Shown here: positions 17,800 to 27,815 of the stretch, in pieces
How positions within the stretch are numbered: the stretch's first letter is position 1
Layout: each line of letters starts with the position of its first letter
Source of the DNA: Alphaproteobacteria bacterium
Lineage (GTDB): Bacteria > Pseudomonadota > Alphaproteobacteria > UBA6615
Assembly (NCBI GenBank): GCA_018666195.1
Contig: JABJAG010000204.1
Coordinates: forward strand, 1 to 35,151
Reading direction: 5' to 3'
Length of the DNA stretch: 35,151 nt
Translations under genes and position numbers: made by a program
The notes under the pieces: generated by a model
Seen by the model: only the letters and a program-made list of their open reading frames with translations
Told to the model about the DNA's origin: nothing
The model's database searches: none

Positions 17800-17967
17800 A
17801 TGGCTGTCGCGCTAGCTGCGTTCTTTGTGTCGATTGTTTTGATTTTTGTTGTGCCGCCGGTCGGAATTATTGCCCTGCCGTTGACCTTCATCTGGGTCAT
17901 CATTGCGTTTTGCGTAAGCATTCTGGGCTGGGGTTTCCGGGGTGGAAAGAGAAAGTCTGACGATTAG
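17800..17967 (+). CDS. 55-aa small membrane protein, missed by the ORF track
   Basis: MAVALAAFFVSIVLIFVVPPVGIIALPLTFIWVIIAFCVSILGWGFRGGKRKSDD; SD ggaggg, ATG 2 nt after the esterase stop. Confidence 0.65.
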   Translation: MAVALAAFFVSIVLIFVVPPVGIIALPLTFIWVIIAFCVSILGWGFRGGKRKSDD

Positions 17968-18635
17968 GCTTCGAACGCCCGGAGCAGCATGAACGCTTCG
18001 GCGGCGATGCAACCGGCTTCACCTCCACGTATTGTTGCCAACGCCCGGACGCCGTCTTCGCTACGCGGAAACGGGTGGGGGGCAAACTCATCTCCATAGA
18101 GCGAGAGAGCAGTGACCTTGCCTTCGAGATGCTCCGTGATATCGACATAGTGGTTGGCCTGGAAGGCCTGAACACTTGGATCGATCCCAAAGCGGGTTTC
18201 CGACAAGGTTTCGTAGGCAAAAACCTGACGGATTGAGTTGTATCGGAACCACTTTGTGCAGGCAGCCGCCGCTTCGAATGTAATGCGATGGTCACTATGG
18301 CTGTCTGATGGGTGTGGCAGATATATCCGCTGGGGCGCGACCTCTGACATGATTTGGGAGAAACCTGTGACCAGTTCCGAACGGGGCAACTGATCGAGGT
18401 TTGCCGCTGTGAACCCAAGCCTGTGTATCTCCGAAAAACCATAATGGGCAGATACGGCCTGGATTGTTTTCTCACGATCCTCGATCTGAGCTACCGAATA
18501 GCCAGCGGATTCCTGCATGGTCGTCACGATGCACCAATGCACGTCATCTCCCTGGGCAATGTGGCGAAGCATCGTGCCGCCACACCCAAGGGTTTCATCA
18601 TCAGGGTGAGGGGCAACAACAAGGATTGTGCTCAT
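17964..18635 (-). CDS. PIG-L family deacetylase
   Basis: ILVVAPHPDDETLGCGGTM (PHPDDE) and HPSDSHSDHRITFEAA (HxDH). Confidence 0.93.
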   Translation of the reverse strand: MSTILVVAPHPDDETLGCGGTMLRHIAQGDDVHWCIVTTMQESAGYSVAQIEDREKTIQAVSAHYGFSEIHRLGFTAANLDQLPRSELVTGFSQIMSEVAPQRIYLPHPSDSHSDHRITFEAAAACTKWFRYNSIRQVFAYETLSETRFGIDPSVQAFQANHYVDITEHLEGKVTALSLYGDEFAPHPFPRSEDGVRALATIRGGEAGCIAAEAFMLLRAFEA

Positions 18636-19516
18636 AGATAACGTCCTGCCTGCGGGAGTGTATCAAAGTCATGTTCGAGAATGCGGACGGCGCAGTCGCC
18701 GCATTTCACCAAAATTCCCGAGGACCCAGCTTCGAGAATTTTGCCGGGCTCCAGATTTTGTGAGGTCTCGGCGACAATTTCGACCTTGTGAATGACCACG
18801 TCACGTCCGTCCTGCTGGCAGGTTGCGCCGGGATACGGTGGTGCCAGTGCGCGCACCAGATTGCGAATATCCACAGCAGACATGCGCCAGTCTATCCGGC
18901 CGTCTTCGGCGCTGCGTTTGCGCCAGTTATTGCCAGTTTCGGGGTTCTGAGGTTTTGGGATCAGCGTGCCGTCGAGCAGTTTGGGAACGAATCTCTGCAA
19001 CTGAGCCGGGGCCATGTCTTGTAACCGTGCATAGAGCATTCCGGCGTCATCATCTTCGCCAATTGGCACGGGCTCTTGATCGACAATGGCGCCTGTATCT
19101 GCGCCTTCGTCCATGAGAAAAAATGTCGAGGCTGTTTGTGGGAGCCCACGAGCAAGGGCCCAGATAATTGGATGACGCCCGCGGTTGTGGGGCAGCGCAG
19201 CGGGGTGATAACCGATCACGCCGTTGGTCGGGATTTCAAGAATCTCCACCGGCAAAATCCGGTTCCATCCAACACAGAAGATCACGTCGGGCGCATATTT
19301 TCCGATCCAACGGGATAATTCATCGGTCCCGGTGTCATCAGCCTCAAGGCATGGCACGCGCATCGTTTCAGCTATGTCGGTCAAGGAAGTGAAATCGCTG
19401 CCATGAGGGGAACTGCTGCGGGTCACGATACCTGTGATCTCTATTCCCGACAGGTCTCTTAGTGTTGTCAGCACCGTACGGCTGAACAAAACCGATCCGA
19501 TAAAGACGACGCGCAT
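18632..19516 (-). CDS. Formyltransferase, Fmt-like fold (probably not the housekeeping Met-tRNA enzyme)
   Basis: MRVVFIGSVLFSRTVLTTL...IGYHPAALPHNRGRHPIIWALARGLPQTASTFFLMDEGADTGAIVDQEP; ATGA overlap with the PIG-L gene. Confidence 0.88.
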   Translation of the reverse strand: MRVVFIGSVLFSRTVLTTLRDLSGIEITGIVTRSSSPHGSDFTSLTDIAETMRVPCLEADDTGTDELSRWIGKYAPDVIFCVGWNRILPVEILEIPTNGVIGYHPAALPHNRGRHPIIWALARGLPQTASTFFLMDEGADTGAIVDQEPVPIGEDDDAGMLYARLQDMAPAQLQRFVPKLLDGTLIPKPQNPETGNNWRKRSAEDGRIDWRMSAVDIRNLVRALAPPYPGATCQQDGRDVVIHKVEIVAETSQNLEPGKILEAGSSGILVKCGDCAVRILEHDFDTLPQAGRYL

Positions 19517-19679
19517 ATCGATGTTTCCGTTGGACGGGCCGACATGGTCCAGTCGTTGGGTTTGCAATTTTGCAAGTGTCACATTCTCACGATGACTGGC
19601 GATTCGGCACTTTGGCATTATGTGGATGTGTCCGAGGCGCTTCCCCTGAATCGTGGTGCTCGGTTAGGGTTCCGGCGAA

Positions 19680-20363
19680 ATGCGAACCCTCTATCATCTT
19701 TGGCTCTGCCCCTTTGCGCGCAAGGTTCGCATTGTGCTCGGCGAAAAGAAGCTTCCCTTCGAACTGGAGCTTGAAAAAGTCTGGGAGCGGCGGGACGAAT
19801 TTCTTGCGCTCAACCCGGCTGGCGAAGTTCCGGTGTTGATCGAAGCGGGTCTGGATGAGAACCCGCCATTGGTGATCGCCGAGTCCACGGCCATCTGTGA
19901 GTATCTCGAAGAGACAACACCGACCCCTGAATTGTTGGGTAACAACGCTCAGGAACGTGCAGAGATCAGACGGCTGACGGCTTGGTTCGATCTCAAGTTT
20001 CAGCGCGAGGTGACGGTCAACCTCGTGGATGAGAAGGTCAACAAACGTTTCCTCGGGCTCGGCGCACCGTCATCTTCTGCGATCCGTGCCGGGCATGCGA
20101 ATATCGCGACTCACCTGTCCTATATCGAGTTTTTGATAGAGCGACGGAATTGGCTTGGTGGCGAGAGCTTCTCCATGGCCGATATCGCCGCTGCGGCACA
20201 GATTTCCTCTGTCGACTATGTTGGAGACGTTCCGTGGGAATATTTTCCGGAAGCCAAATCCTGGTATGCGCGTGTGAAATCGAGACCCAGCATGCGACCC
20301 ATTCTGGCGGACCATATTCCGGGCATTCCGCCACCCAAGCACTACGCCAACCCGGATTTTTGA
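19680..20363 (+). CDS. Glutathione S-transferase family protein
   Basis: MRTLYHLWLCPFARKVRIVLGEKKLPFELE...FLALNPAGEVPVLIEAG...ESTAICEYLEE. Confidence 0.94.
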   Translation: MRTLYHLWLCPFARKVRIVLGEKKLPFELELEKVWERRDEFLALNPAGEVPVLIEAGLDENPPLVIAESTAICEYLEETTPTPELLGNNAQERAEIRRLTAWFDLKFQREVTVNLVDEKVNKRFLGLGAPSSSAIRAGHANIATHLSYIEFLIERRNWLGGESFSMADIAAAAQISSVDYVGDVPWEYFPEAKSWYARVKSRPSMRPILADHIPGIPPPKHYANPDF

Positions 20364-20382
20364 CCCGGGCGCGGCGGGCGGC

Positions 20383-21171
20383 TTATTCGACCTTCACGTC
20401 TATCTGTTCGAGGCCGCTGCGCGCTGCCTGAGCTGCGGGAGAATTGGGCGCAAGTGAAAGCACCTGAATCCAGACAGCTCGTGCATCGTCCAGGGCGCCA
20501 CTCTTGGCATAGAGCGCGCCGAGCTCAACAAGTGCATCGGGATGTTCGGGGGCGATATCGAGCACCCGGTCGATATCGTCTCGTGCCAGATCGTCGACAT
20601 TGATCAGGCGATAGGCCGCAGCCCGAAAGATGAAAGCGTCAACATGGCCGGGTGCGCGATCCAGAGCGGTGGAAAAATCATCAATGGCGTCCCAGAATTT
20701 CTGGCTCCGGGCCAGAACTTCGCCGCGATCGATCCAGAGCTCGGGATCGTTGCCATCGAGCTGCAGCGATTTGCTCAGGACTGTATGTGCCTGGTCCAGC
20801 TCGCGGAGTTGCAGCCAGACCCGGCCGGCCTGCCCCAGAACGGAAGCCCGCTCGGCATCCGAAGCCTCCGGCATTTTGTCGGCAAGCGCTTCGAGTCGTT
20901 TTGCCGCTTCATCAAGCTGTCCCATGTCGAACAAGGCGAGTGCGACACAATGCATTGCCGGCGGACCGCCGCCTTCATCACGCCACGCAATGGCTGCTTC
21001 AAAACCGACTTCGGTATCCTTCTGCGTTTCAAGGATACAGGTGCGGTAGGCCTCGGTCGTGGGCAGCTCGGACAATCGTGTCTGAGCATGCGCTGGTCCG
21101 AGTGTGACCACGGTGAACCCGAGCAGGGCCGCGACAAGCTTCGCGACGGGGATTGATGGACGGCGCAACAT
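20383..21171 (-). CDS. Secreted tetratricopeptide-repeat protein
   Basis: Signal peptide plus TPR-like repeats (AHTVLSKSLQLDGNDPELWIDRGEVLARSQKFWDAIDDFSTALDRAPGHVDAF). Confidence 0.88.
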   Translation of the reverse strand: MLRRPSIPVAKLVAALLGFTVVTLGPAHAQTRLSELPTTEAYRTCILETQKDTEVGFEAAIAWRDEGGGPPAMHCVALALFDMGQLDEAAKRLEALADKMPEASDAERASVLGQAGRVWLQLRELDQAHTVLSKSLQLDGNDPELWIDRGEVLARSQKFWDAIDDFSTALDRAPGHVDAFIFRAAAYRLINVDDLARDDIDRVLDIAPEHPDALVELGALYAKSGALDDARAVWIQVLSLAPNSPAAQAARSGLEQIDVKVE

Positions 21172-21250
21172 GCAGGCTCCTATTGTACAGGAAAGGGTCT
21201 AGCAGCGCGGTGGAGTCTGCGCAAAATCATGTCTGGGAGCGGGGCACAAA

Positions 21251-22123
21251 ATGTCTGCGAATGTTCTGTTTGTCTTTGGTCTTGGTTTCAGTGCGCGAAC
21301 CCTTGCAAAGCAGCTTCTGGCGCGGGGCTGGACGGTACGCGGAACCACGCGCAGTCCTGAGAAGGCTGAACTTTTGCGCGAATCCGGGATTGAGGCGTGT
21401 CTTTTTGATTCTGCCTCACCATTGGCGGATTTGGCTGTGCTTGATGGCGTGACCCATCTTTTGAGTTCCGCGCCTCCGGGGCCGGCTGGTGATCCGGTGC
21501 TCGATCTTCATGCCGCCGATATTGCCGCGCGCGCCAGACAAATTGTGTGGGCGGGTTATCTTTCAACGACCGGTGTTTATGGCGATAGGGGTGGTGACTG
21601 GGTCGATGAAAGCGCGACTCCAGACCCGGCGACGGAACGCGGTGCGCGGCGCGTTGCGGCAGAAGCAGGCTGGCGCGCGCTGGGTCGCGAACATGGATTG
21701 CCGATACACTTTTTCCGTCTTGCAGGGATCTATGGTTCGGGCCGCAATGCGCTCGAAACCGTACGGCAGGGGAAAGCACGTCGCATCATCAAGGAGGGTC
21801 AGGTCTTCAGCCGAACCCATGTGGAAGACATAGCGGCTGTTCTGGAGGCCTCTATCGCGCGGCCCGAACCGGGCGCGGCCTATAATGTTTGTGACGACGA
21901 TCCGGCCCCGCCGCAGGATGTTGTTCTGCATGCCTGCGAATTGCTGGGTGTTTCGCCGCCGCCAGAAATTCCAATTGCCGAAGCTGAGCTTTCTGCAATG
22001 GCGCGAAGTTTCTATGCGGAATCCAAGAAAGTCTCGAACGCACGCATCAAGCGGGAACTGGGCGTTGTTCTCAAATATCCGGATTATCGCGCCGGCCTGG
22101 CGGCGTTGCTTGCAGATAGCTGA
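21251..22123 (+). CDS. SDR family NAD(P)-dependent oxidoreductase/epimerase (YeeZ-like)
   Basis: VLFVFGLGFSARTLAKQLLARGWTVRGTTRSPEKAELL; YLSTTGVYGDRGGDWVDESATPDP; FRLAGIYGSGRNAL. Confidence 0.9.
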   Translation: MSANVLFVFGLGFSARTLAKQLLARGWTVRGTTRSPEKAELLRESGIEACLFDSASPLADLAVLDGVTHLLSSAPPGPAGDPVLDLHAADIAARARQIVWAGYLSTTGVYGDRGGDWVDESATPDPATERGARRVAAEAGWRALGREHGLPIHFFRLAGIYGSGRNALETVRQGKARRIIKEGQVFSRTHVEDIAAVLEASIARPEPGAAYNVCDDDPAPPQDVVLHACELLGVSPPPEIPIAEAELSAMARSFYAESKKVSNARIKRELGVVLKYPDYRAGLAALLADS

Positions 22124-22923
22124 TCACAAAGTTGCGCCACCACATATGTCATCCGTTCTAAATCTGCCGGCTCTGACAGACGGTGGTCACCATCCTTGAT
22201 TATGTGCAGCTCGACATCCTGGGATGTCAGCGCATCCATAAGTTTCTGGGACTGGGTCCAGGGTACGTCCGGATCAGCGCTTCCGTGAAGCAAGCGCACC
22301 GGAATGTTGAGGGGCAAATCTCCGTTCAGGACAAGGTGGTTTCTGCCTTCTTCGAGAAGCTCACGGGTGATCACATAAGGGCCGCTGGCATATTGCGACG
22401 GCGCTTCAAACAGACCGGTCTCTTGGATTATTGCCAACGCCTCCGGGCCCAGCCGCGATGGCAAAAGATCCTGGGTGAAATCCGCCGCCGCGGCGATGGT
22501 GACCAATCCAGCTACGCGCTGATCACAGCTATGTTCTTCGAGTTCCTGCGCGATGCGGGTGGCGATCCATCCGCCCATCGAGGAACCAACCAGAACCAGA
22601 TCCTCTCCCATGCCGTCGACGGTTGAACCGACATGCCGGATGATGGAAATCGCGTCAGATAGCCAACGGCCAATCGTCCCATCACGGAACGCACCACCCG
22701 AGGCACCATAGCCAGAATAGTCGAGACGCAGAAAGCCACGACCGCTTTTCTGCGCCCAGGTCTCCAAAACGGTTGCCTTCTGGCCCGTCATGTCAGACAT
22801 AAAGCCACCAAGGAATACAACACCGGGTCCCGCATCGGGATACGTCGCTGCTGTGGCGCAGAAGGCCAGTTGAGTGCCATCCTCGGCCGTAATGAATTCA
22901 GGTGAGATGTTGTTGGGAACCAT
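22084..22923 (-). CDS. Alpha/beta hydrolase (short-form serine hydrolase)
   Basis: GVVFLGGFMSDMTGQKA, FLRLDYSGYGASGG, LVGSSMGGWIATRIAQ (GxSxG), VRLLHGSADPDVPW. Start assigned at MVPNNIS. Confidence 0.9.
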   Translation of the reverse strand: MVPNNISPEFITAEDGTQLAFCATAATYPDAGPGVVFLGGFMSDMTGQKATVLETWAQKSGRGFLRLDYSGYGASGGAFRDGTIGRWLSDAISIIRHVGSTVDGMGEDLVLVGSSMGGWIATRIAQELEEHSCDQRVAGLVTIAAAADFTQDLLPSRLGPEALAIIQETGLFEAPSQYASGPYVITRELLEEGRNHLVLNGDLPLNIPVRLLHGSADPDVPWTQSQKLMDALTSQDVELHIIKDGDHRLSEPADLERMTYVVAQLCDQLSASNAARPAR

Positions 22924-22944
22924 CGGAACAGGAATGCAGACTTG

Positions 22945-24198
22945 ATGAACGAGGTTTCCGACTCTAGCACCACGCCGGATGCCGAGCGACAGGCCGAAGC
23001 CGCGCGCCTGGACACTGCCGCCCGGTTGCCTGTTGTGCTGCAGGTCCTCCCCTCGCTTGATATCGGTGGCGGCGGTGTGGAGCGGAGTGCCATTGATGTT
23101 GCCGAGGCGCTGGTGCTGGCTGGCAAACCAGCAATCGTGGCATCCGAGGGCGGACGTCAGGTCGTCGAGCTTGAGCGTCGTGGCGCACGCCATATCACGT
23201 TGCCGCTGGCTTCCAAGAACCCCATTGTAATCCGCCGTAACATCCGTCGGCTGTTGGATGTGATTGATCAGGAAGAGGTTGAGCTGGTACATGCCCGTTC
23301 GCGGGCGCCGGCTTGGAGTGCGCGTTCTGCGGCGCGGCAAGCGGGCCTGCCCTTCGTCACGACCTTTCATGGTACCTATAATTTCGGTGCCGGCCTGATG
23401 GGCGACCTGAAGAAACGTTACAACGCCGTGATGACCGATGCCGATGCTGTCATCGCCAATTCACAGTTCATTGCTGACCACATTGCCGCCAATTATGGGC
23501 TGGAAGGTCCAAAGGTTCACGTCGTGCCGCGAGGCGTGGACACGGCCAGTTTCGATGCCGAAGGTTTTAACCCGAACCGCATGGTCGACGTTGCCAGCAA
23601 ATGGCGCCTGCCTGATGACAGTACCGTTGTGCTGTTGCCCGGACGGCTCACCCGTTGGAAAGGGCAGTTGCTGTTTATCGAAGCGCTGGCCTGGTTGAAA
23701 TCACGCCGTGGGCCGGACAATTTCAATGTCACGGGGCTTCTTGTGGGCTCTGATCAGGGGCGCGAGGCCTACCGGCGTGAGTTGGAGGGCCGGGTCGAGG
23801 AGTTGGGGCTGGCCGGTAACGTGCAGATTGTTGGACATTGTGACGATATGCCCGCCGCCTACATGCTTTCCGATGTGGTGGTTTCAGCCTCCACCGACCC
23901 CGAGGCCTTCGGTCGCGTGGTCGCCGAGGCGCAGGCTATGGGGCGGCCGGTCGTGGTGGCTGATCATGGCGGTGCTGCTGAGCAGGTGATTGATGGGGTT
24001 ACCGGTTGGCGGTTTGTACCCGGAAACCCGGAGAAGTTCGCAGATGCCCTTGAAACGGCTCTGGCACTGAATACAGATGCGCGCGTTACACTGGCCCACA
24101 CGGCGTCTGAACACGCACGCAGCAAATACGCCAAGACCGGCATGTGTGCGTCGACCTTGCGGATATATGCGTCGGTCTTTGAAGGCGGCAAACATTGA
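22945..24198 (+). CDS. Glycosyltransferase family 4
   Basis: VLQVLPSLDIGGGGVERSAIDVAEAL, GRLTRWKGQLLFIEALAWL, STDPEAFGRVVAEAQAMGRPVVVADHGGAAEQV. Confidence 0.95.
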   Translation: MNEVSDSSTTPDAERQAEAARLDTAARLPVVLQVLPSLDIGGGGVERSAIDVAEALVLAGKPAIVASEGGRQVVELERRGARHITLPLASKNPIVIRRNIRRLLDVIDQEEVELVHARSRAPAWSARSAARQAGLPFVTTFHGTYNFGAGLMGDLKKRYNAVMTDADAVIANSQFIADHIAANYGLEGPKVHVVPRGVDTASFDAEGFNPNRMVDVASKWRLPDDSTVVLLPGRLTRWKGQLLFIEALAWLKSRRGPDNFNVTGLLVGSDQGREAYRRELEGRVEELGLAGNVQIVGHCDDMPAAYMLSDVVVSASTDPEAFGRVVAEAQAMGRPVVVADHGGAAEQVIDGVTGWRFVPGNPEKFADALETALALNTDARVTLAHTASEHARSKYAKTGMCASTLRIYASVFEGGKH

Positions 24199-25127
24199 CC
24201 GTTCCTTCGGAGAACATCCTCGTCATCAAGCTTGGTGCGCTCGGTGACATTGTCCAGGCTACGGGACCGTTTGCTGCGATCCGCGCGCATCACAAGGATG
24301 CCCGAATCACGTTGTTGACCGGCCCTGCCTATGAAGGGTTTCTGAAAGATTCGAACTGGTTCGATGAGGTCTGGGTCGATGAGCGCCCCGGATGGAAAAA
24401 CTGGCGCGCATGGTTCCGATTGCGCCGGCGGCTGAAGCGAGGTGAGTTTGCCCGGGTCTATGACCTGCAAACCTCGGACCGCTCGAGTGGTTACTTTCAT
24501 CTGTTGCTGCCGGGTTCGCGCCCTGAATGGTCAGGCATCGCGCGCTTTGCCTCTCATCCCCACGCCAACAAGAAACGCGATGATATGCACACGGTCGATC
24601 GTCAGGCCGAGCAGTTGAATATGGCAGGAATCGAAGTTGTGCCGGCACCATCACTGAATTGGGTCAACACCGATGTTTCCCGTTTTGGTCTGGAAGCACC
24701 CTATGTGTTGCTGGTTCCCGGAGGTTCAGCTCATCGTCCTGAGAAACGCTGGCCGGTCGGTTCCTATACCGAGTTTGCACGCAGGCTCGTCGCACGGGGC
24801 GTTACGCCAGTTCTGATCGGTGCGGATGCGGACGCACATGCGACAGGCACCGTCGATTCCTTCTGTGAGGGAGCGCGCGACCTGACCGCGGAGACGAGCT
24901 TTGCTGAAATTGTGGGCTTGGCCCGCGGCGCAGCCGGCGCGGTTGGCAATGATACCGGGCCGATGCACATCATCGCGACGTCTGGCTGTCCGACGGTTGC
25001 GCTATACTCTTTTGCATCCGATCCTGCGCTTTGCGCGCAAAAGGGCTCTGATGTGACCATCTTGCGCCGTGATCTACTCACCGAACTTTCCGTCGACGAG
25101 GTTGAAGCGGCGCTCAAGCTGCATTAA
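24195..25127 (+). CDS. Glycosyltransferase family 9 (heptosyltransferase-like)
   Basis: ILVIKLGALGDIVQATGPFAAIRAHH, VLLVPGGSAHRPEKRWPVGSYTEFARRL, GAVGNDTGPMHIIATSGCPTVALYS. TTG start overlaps the GT4 stop (TTGA). Confidence 0.93.
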   Translation: MTVPSENILVIKLGALGDIVQATGPFAAIRAHHKDARITLLTGPAYEGFLKDSNWFDEVWVDERPGWKNWRAWFRLRRRLKRGEFARVYDLQTSDRSSGYFHLLLPGSRPEWSGIARFASHPHANKKRDDMHTVDRQAEQLNMAGIEVVPAPSLNWVNTDVSRFGLEAPYVLLVPGGSAHRPEKRWPVGSYTEFARRLVARGVTPVLIGADADAHATGTVDSFCEGARDLTAETSFAEIVGLARGAAGAVGNDTGPMHIIATSGCPTVALYSFASDPALCAQKGSDVTILRRDLLTELSVDEVEAALKLH

Positions 25128-25166
25128 ATCCCGCCTTCACGTTTTACCTTCTAGTATGGGGACGAT

Positions 25167-27122
25167 ATGTCCGAAGCTGAATCTGCCGACCAAATCACGA
25201 TCACGCTGCCTGATGGCAGCGCGCGCACGCATGCGCGCGGCGTGACCGGCGCGGAAATCGCGGCGGATATAGGCCCGGGACTGGCCAAGGCCGCGTTGGC
25301 GGTCAAGGTCGATGGAGAAATCCGCGATCTCGCCCGCCCGATCGACGCGGATGCCGCGCTTGCGATTATCACGATCAGGGATGATGACGCGCTGGAACTG
25401 ATTCGCCATGACGCGGCGCATGTTCTGGCCGAGGCGGTACAGGAGGTTTTCCCGGGCACGCAGATCACCTTTGGCCCGGCGACCGAGGATGGGTTTTATT
25501 ATGACTTCCATCGCGAGGAGCCGTTCTCGACCGAAGACTTTGAAACCATCGAGAAGAAGATGGAAGAGATCGTGGACCGTGATGAGGAGATCATTCGAGA
25601 GGTCTGGTCGCAGGACCAGGTGCGCGAATTTTTCACGGAACAGGGCGAGACCTTCAAGGCGGAATGGGTGGGCGAACTACCGGCCGATGACGAGATCACC
25701 ATGTATCGTCAGGGTGACTGGGTCGATTTGTGTCGTGGACCGCATCTTCCTTCGACGGGCAAGCTTCCGAAGGCGTTCAAGCTTATGAAGCTGGCTGGTG
25801 CCTATTGGCGCGGCGATGCGGCGAACCCGCAACTGCAGCGTATCTATGGGACGGCGTGGAGGAACGATAAAGAGCTCAAGGCTCACCTGACCATGATCGA
25901 GGAGGCCGAGAAACGTGACCATCGTCGCATCGGTCGCGAGATGAACTTGTTCCACATTCAGGAAGAGGCGGTGGGTTCGGTGTTCTGGCACGCCAATGGC
26001 TGGACCCTCTATCGGATTGCTGAGGACTATATGCGCGCGCGTCTTGACGATGCCGGCTATATCGAGGTCAAGACACCCCAGCTGGTCGATCGGGCATTGT
26101 GGGAACGTTCAGGTCATTGGGAGAAATTCCGCGAGCATATGTTCACCATTGATGCTGAGGATGAGCGTGTGCTCGCCGTCAAGCCGATGAATTGCCCGTG
26201 CCATGTGCAGATCTATAGCCATTCTGGGATGACCAGTTATCGCGATCTGCCAATCCGCATGGCTGAATTCGGCTCGTGCCATCGCTATGAGCCGTCAGGC
26301 GCTTTGCATGGCATCATGCGAGTGCGGGCCTTCACTCAGGACGATGCGCATATCTTCTGTCGTGAAGACCAGATCGTTGCCGAGACCAAAGCATTCTGTG
26401 AATTGTTGCAGTCGGTGTACCGCGATTTTGGCTTTGCCGAGGTTGCGGTGAAGTTCTCGGATCGCCCTGAAGTGCGTGCGGGCGATGATGCCACATGGGA
26501 TCGTGCCGAGAAGGCATTGATGGATGCGACCAAGGAAGCCGGTTTGGACTTCACGCTCAATCCGGGCGAGGGCGCGTTTTATGGTCCCAAGCTCGAATTT
26601 GTATTGCGTGATGCAATTGGCCGGGACTGGCAGTGCGGTACGCTGCAGGTGGATTTCGTGCTGCCCGAACGCCTCGACGCGACTTATATCGATGAAGAGG
26701 GTGAGAAGGCCCGACCGGTGATGTTGCATCGTGCGATCCTTGGATCTTTCGAGCGTTTCCTCGGCATTCTTATCGAAAACTATGCTGGACGGTTTCCGCT
26801 CTGGCTGGCACCTGTGCAGGCTGTGGTGGCTACGATCACCAGTGATGCTGATGACTATGCCGAAGAGGTGGTGGCTGCGTGTCGCGCCGCTGGTCTGCGG
26901 GTGGAAACCGATACGCGCAACGAGAAAATCAACTACAAGGTGCGCGAACACAGCCATTTGCATGTTCCGGCCATTCTTGTTGTCGGGCGTCGGGAAGCTG
27001 AAGAGGGCACTGTTGCCGTCCGACGTCTCGGCTCAAAAGATCAGGAAGTGCTTGCGTTGGCCGACGTGGTCGGCAAACTTAGCGCTGAAGCACAAAGTCC
27101 GGCGACCAAAGACGCTGCATGA
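25167..27122 (+). CDS. thrS: Threonyl-tRNA synthetase
   Basis: TGS domain, [70 protein letters not shown]. Confidence 0.99.
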   Translation: MSEAESADQITITLPDGSARTHARGVTGAEIAADIGPGLAKAALAVKVDGEIRDLARPIDADAALAIITIRDDDALELIRHDAAHVLAEAVQEVFPGTQITFGPATEDGFYYDFHREEPFSTEDFETIEKKMEEIVDRDEEIIREVWSQDQVREFFTEQGETFKAEWVGELPADDEITMYRQGDWVDLCRGPHLPSTGKLPKAFKLMKLAGAYWRGDAANPQLQRIYGTAWRNDKELKAHLTMIEEAEKRDHRRIGREMNLFHIQEEAVGSVFWHANGWTLYRIAEDYMRARLDDAGYIEVKTPQLVDRALWERSGHWEKFREHMFTIDAEDERVLAVKPMNCPCHVQIYSHSGMTSYRDLPIRMAEFGSCHRYEPSGALHGIMRVRAFTQDDAHIFCREDQIVAETKAFCELLQSVYRDFGFAEVAVKFSDRPEVRAGDDATWDRAEKALMDATKEAGLDFTLNPGEGAFYGPKLEFVLRDAIGRDWQCGTLQVDFVLPERLDATYIDEEGEKARPVMLHRAILGSFERFLGILIENYAGRFPLWLAPVQAVVATITSDADDYAEEVVAACRAAGLRVETDTRNEKINYKVREHSHLHVPAILVVGRREAEEGTVAVRRLGSKDQEVLALADVVGKLSAEAQSPATKDAA

Positions 27123-27174
27123 TGTGCAAGGATGCAATTTCAAAGTCTGAACGAACCACAAAAGGAGAACGGTA

Positions 27175-27714
27175 ATCGCTAGACGTCCAGTAGATGTGAG
27201 CCCCCCAAAGCGCGAGGGCCCACGGATCAATGAGGAAATTCAGGTTTCCGAAGTCCGACTTGTTGCCGAAGATGCGGAACAACTCGGTGTAGTCTCTCTT
27301 GAAGCTGCTTTGCAGCGTGCGGCGGATGCCGGTCTCGACCTGGTTGAGGTTTCGCCCAATGCGTCCCCGCCGGTTTGCAAGATCATCGATTATGGCAAGC
27401 TGAAGTATCAGGAGCAAAAGAAGAAGAACGAGGCGCGAAAGAAGCAGAAGACGATCGACGTAAAGGAGATCAAGCTTCGCCCGAACATCGACACGCCTGA
27501 CTATGACGTGAAGATGCGCAACGCGCGCCGGTTCATCGACGATGGCGACAAGGTCAAAGTGACTCTTCGATTCCGTGGCCGTGAAATGGCCCATCAGGAT
27601 CTGGGTGCACAGGTTCTCGAACGTGTGCGTGGCGAACTCGATGAGATCGCCAAGGTCGAGCAAATGCCGAAAATGGAAGGCCGGCAGATGGTAATGGTGA
27701 TGTCACCACGCTAA
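27175..27714 (+). CDS. infC: Translation initiation factor IF-3, inferred to start at ATC
   Basis: Reading from ATC: (M)[34 protein letters not shown] lies 7 nt upstream of the ATC. The GTG at 27196 used by the ORF track has no SD. Confidence 0.93.
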   Translation: MARRPVDVSPPKREGPRINEEIQVSEVRLVAEDAEQLGVVSLEAALQRAADAGLDLVEVSPNASPPVCKIIDYGKLKYQEQKKKNEARKKQKTIDVKEIKLRPNIDTPDYDVKMRNARRFIDDGDKVKVTLRFRGREMAHQDLGAQVLERVRGELDEIAKVEQMPKMEGRQMVMVMSPR

Positions 27715-27739
27715 TGGCGTCAGACGTTTATTCAAAACG

Positions 27740-27775
27740 AAAGCCCCGTGCGGACATCGCACGGGGCTTTTGCTT
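27740..27775 (+). terminator. Rho-independent terminator downstream of infC
   Basis: 13-bp perfect stem AAAGCCCCGTGCG-GACAT-CGCACGGGGCTTT followed by TGCTTT. Confidence 0.88.
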
Positions 27776-27815
27776 TGCTGAGTCTCGCCGTTGAAAGACG
27801 GCTTGGTGCAGCAGG

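Noticed and set aside
20542-21156. 204-aa plus-strand ORF opposite the TPR gene
   Set aside because: The minus-strand TPR protein has a signal peptide and repeat structure; the plus frame is a shadow.
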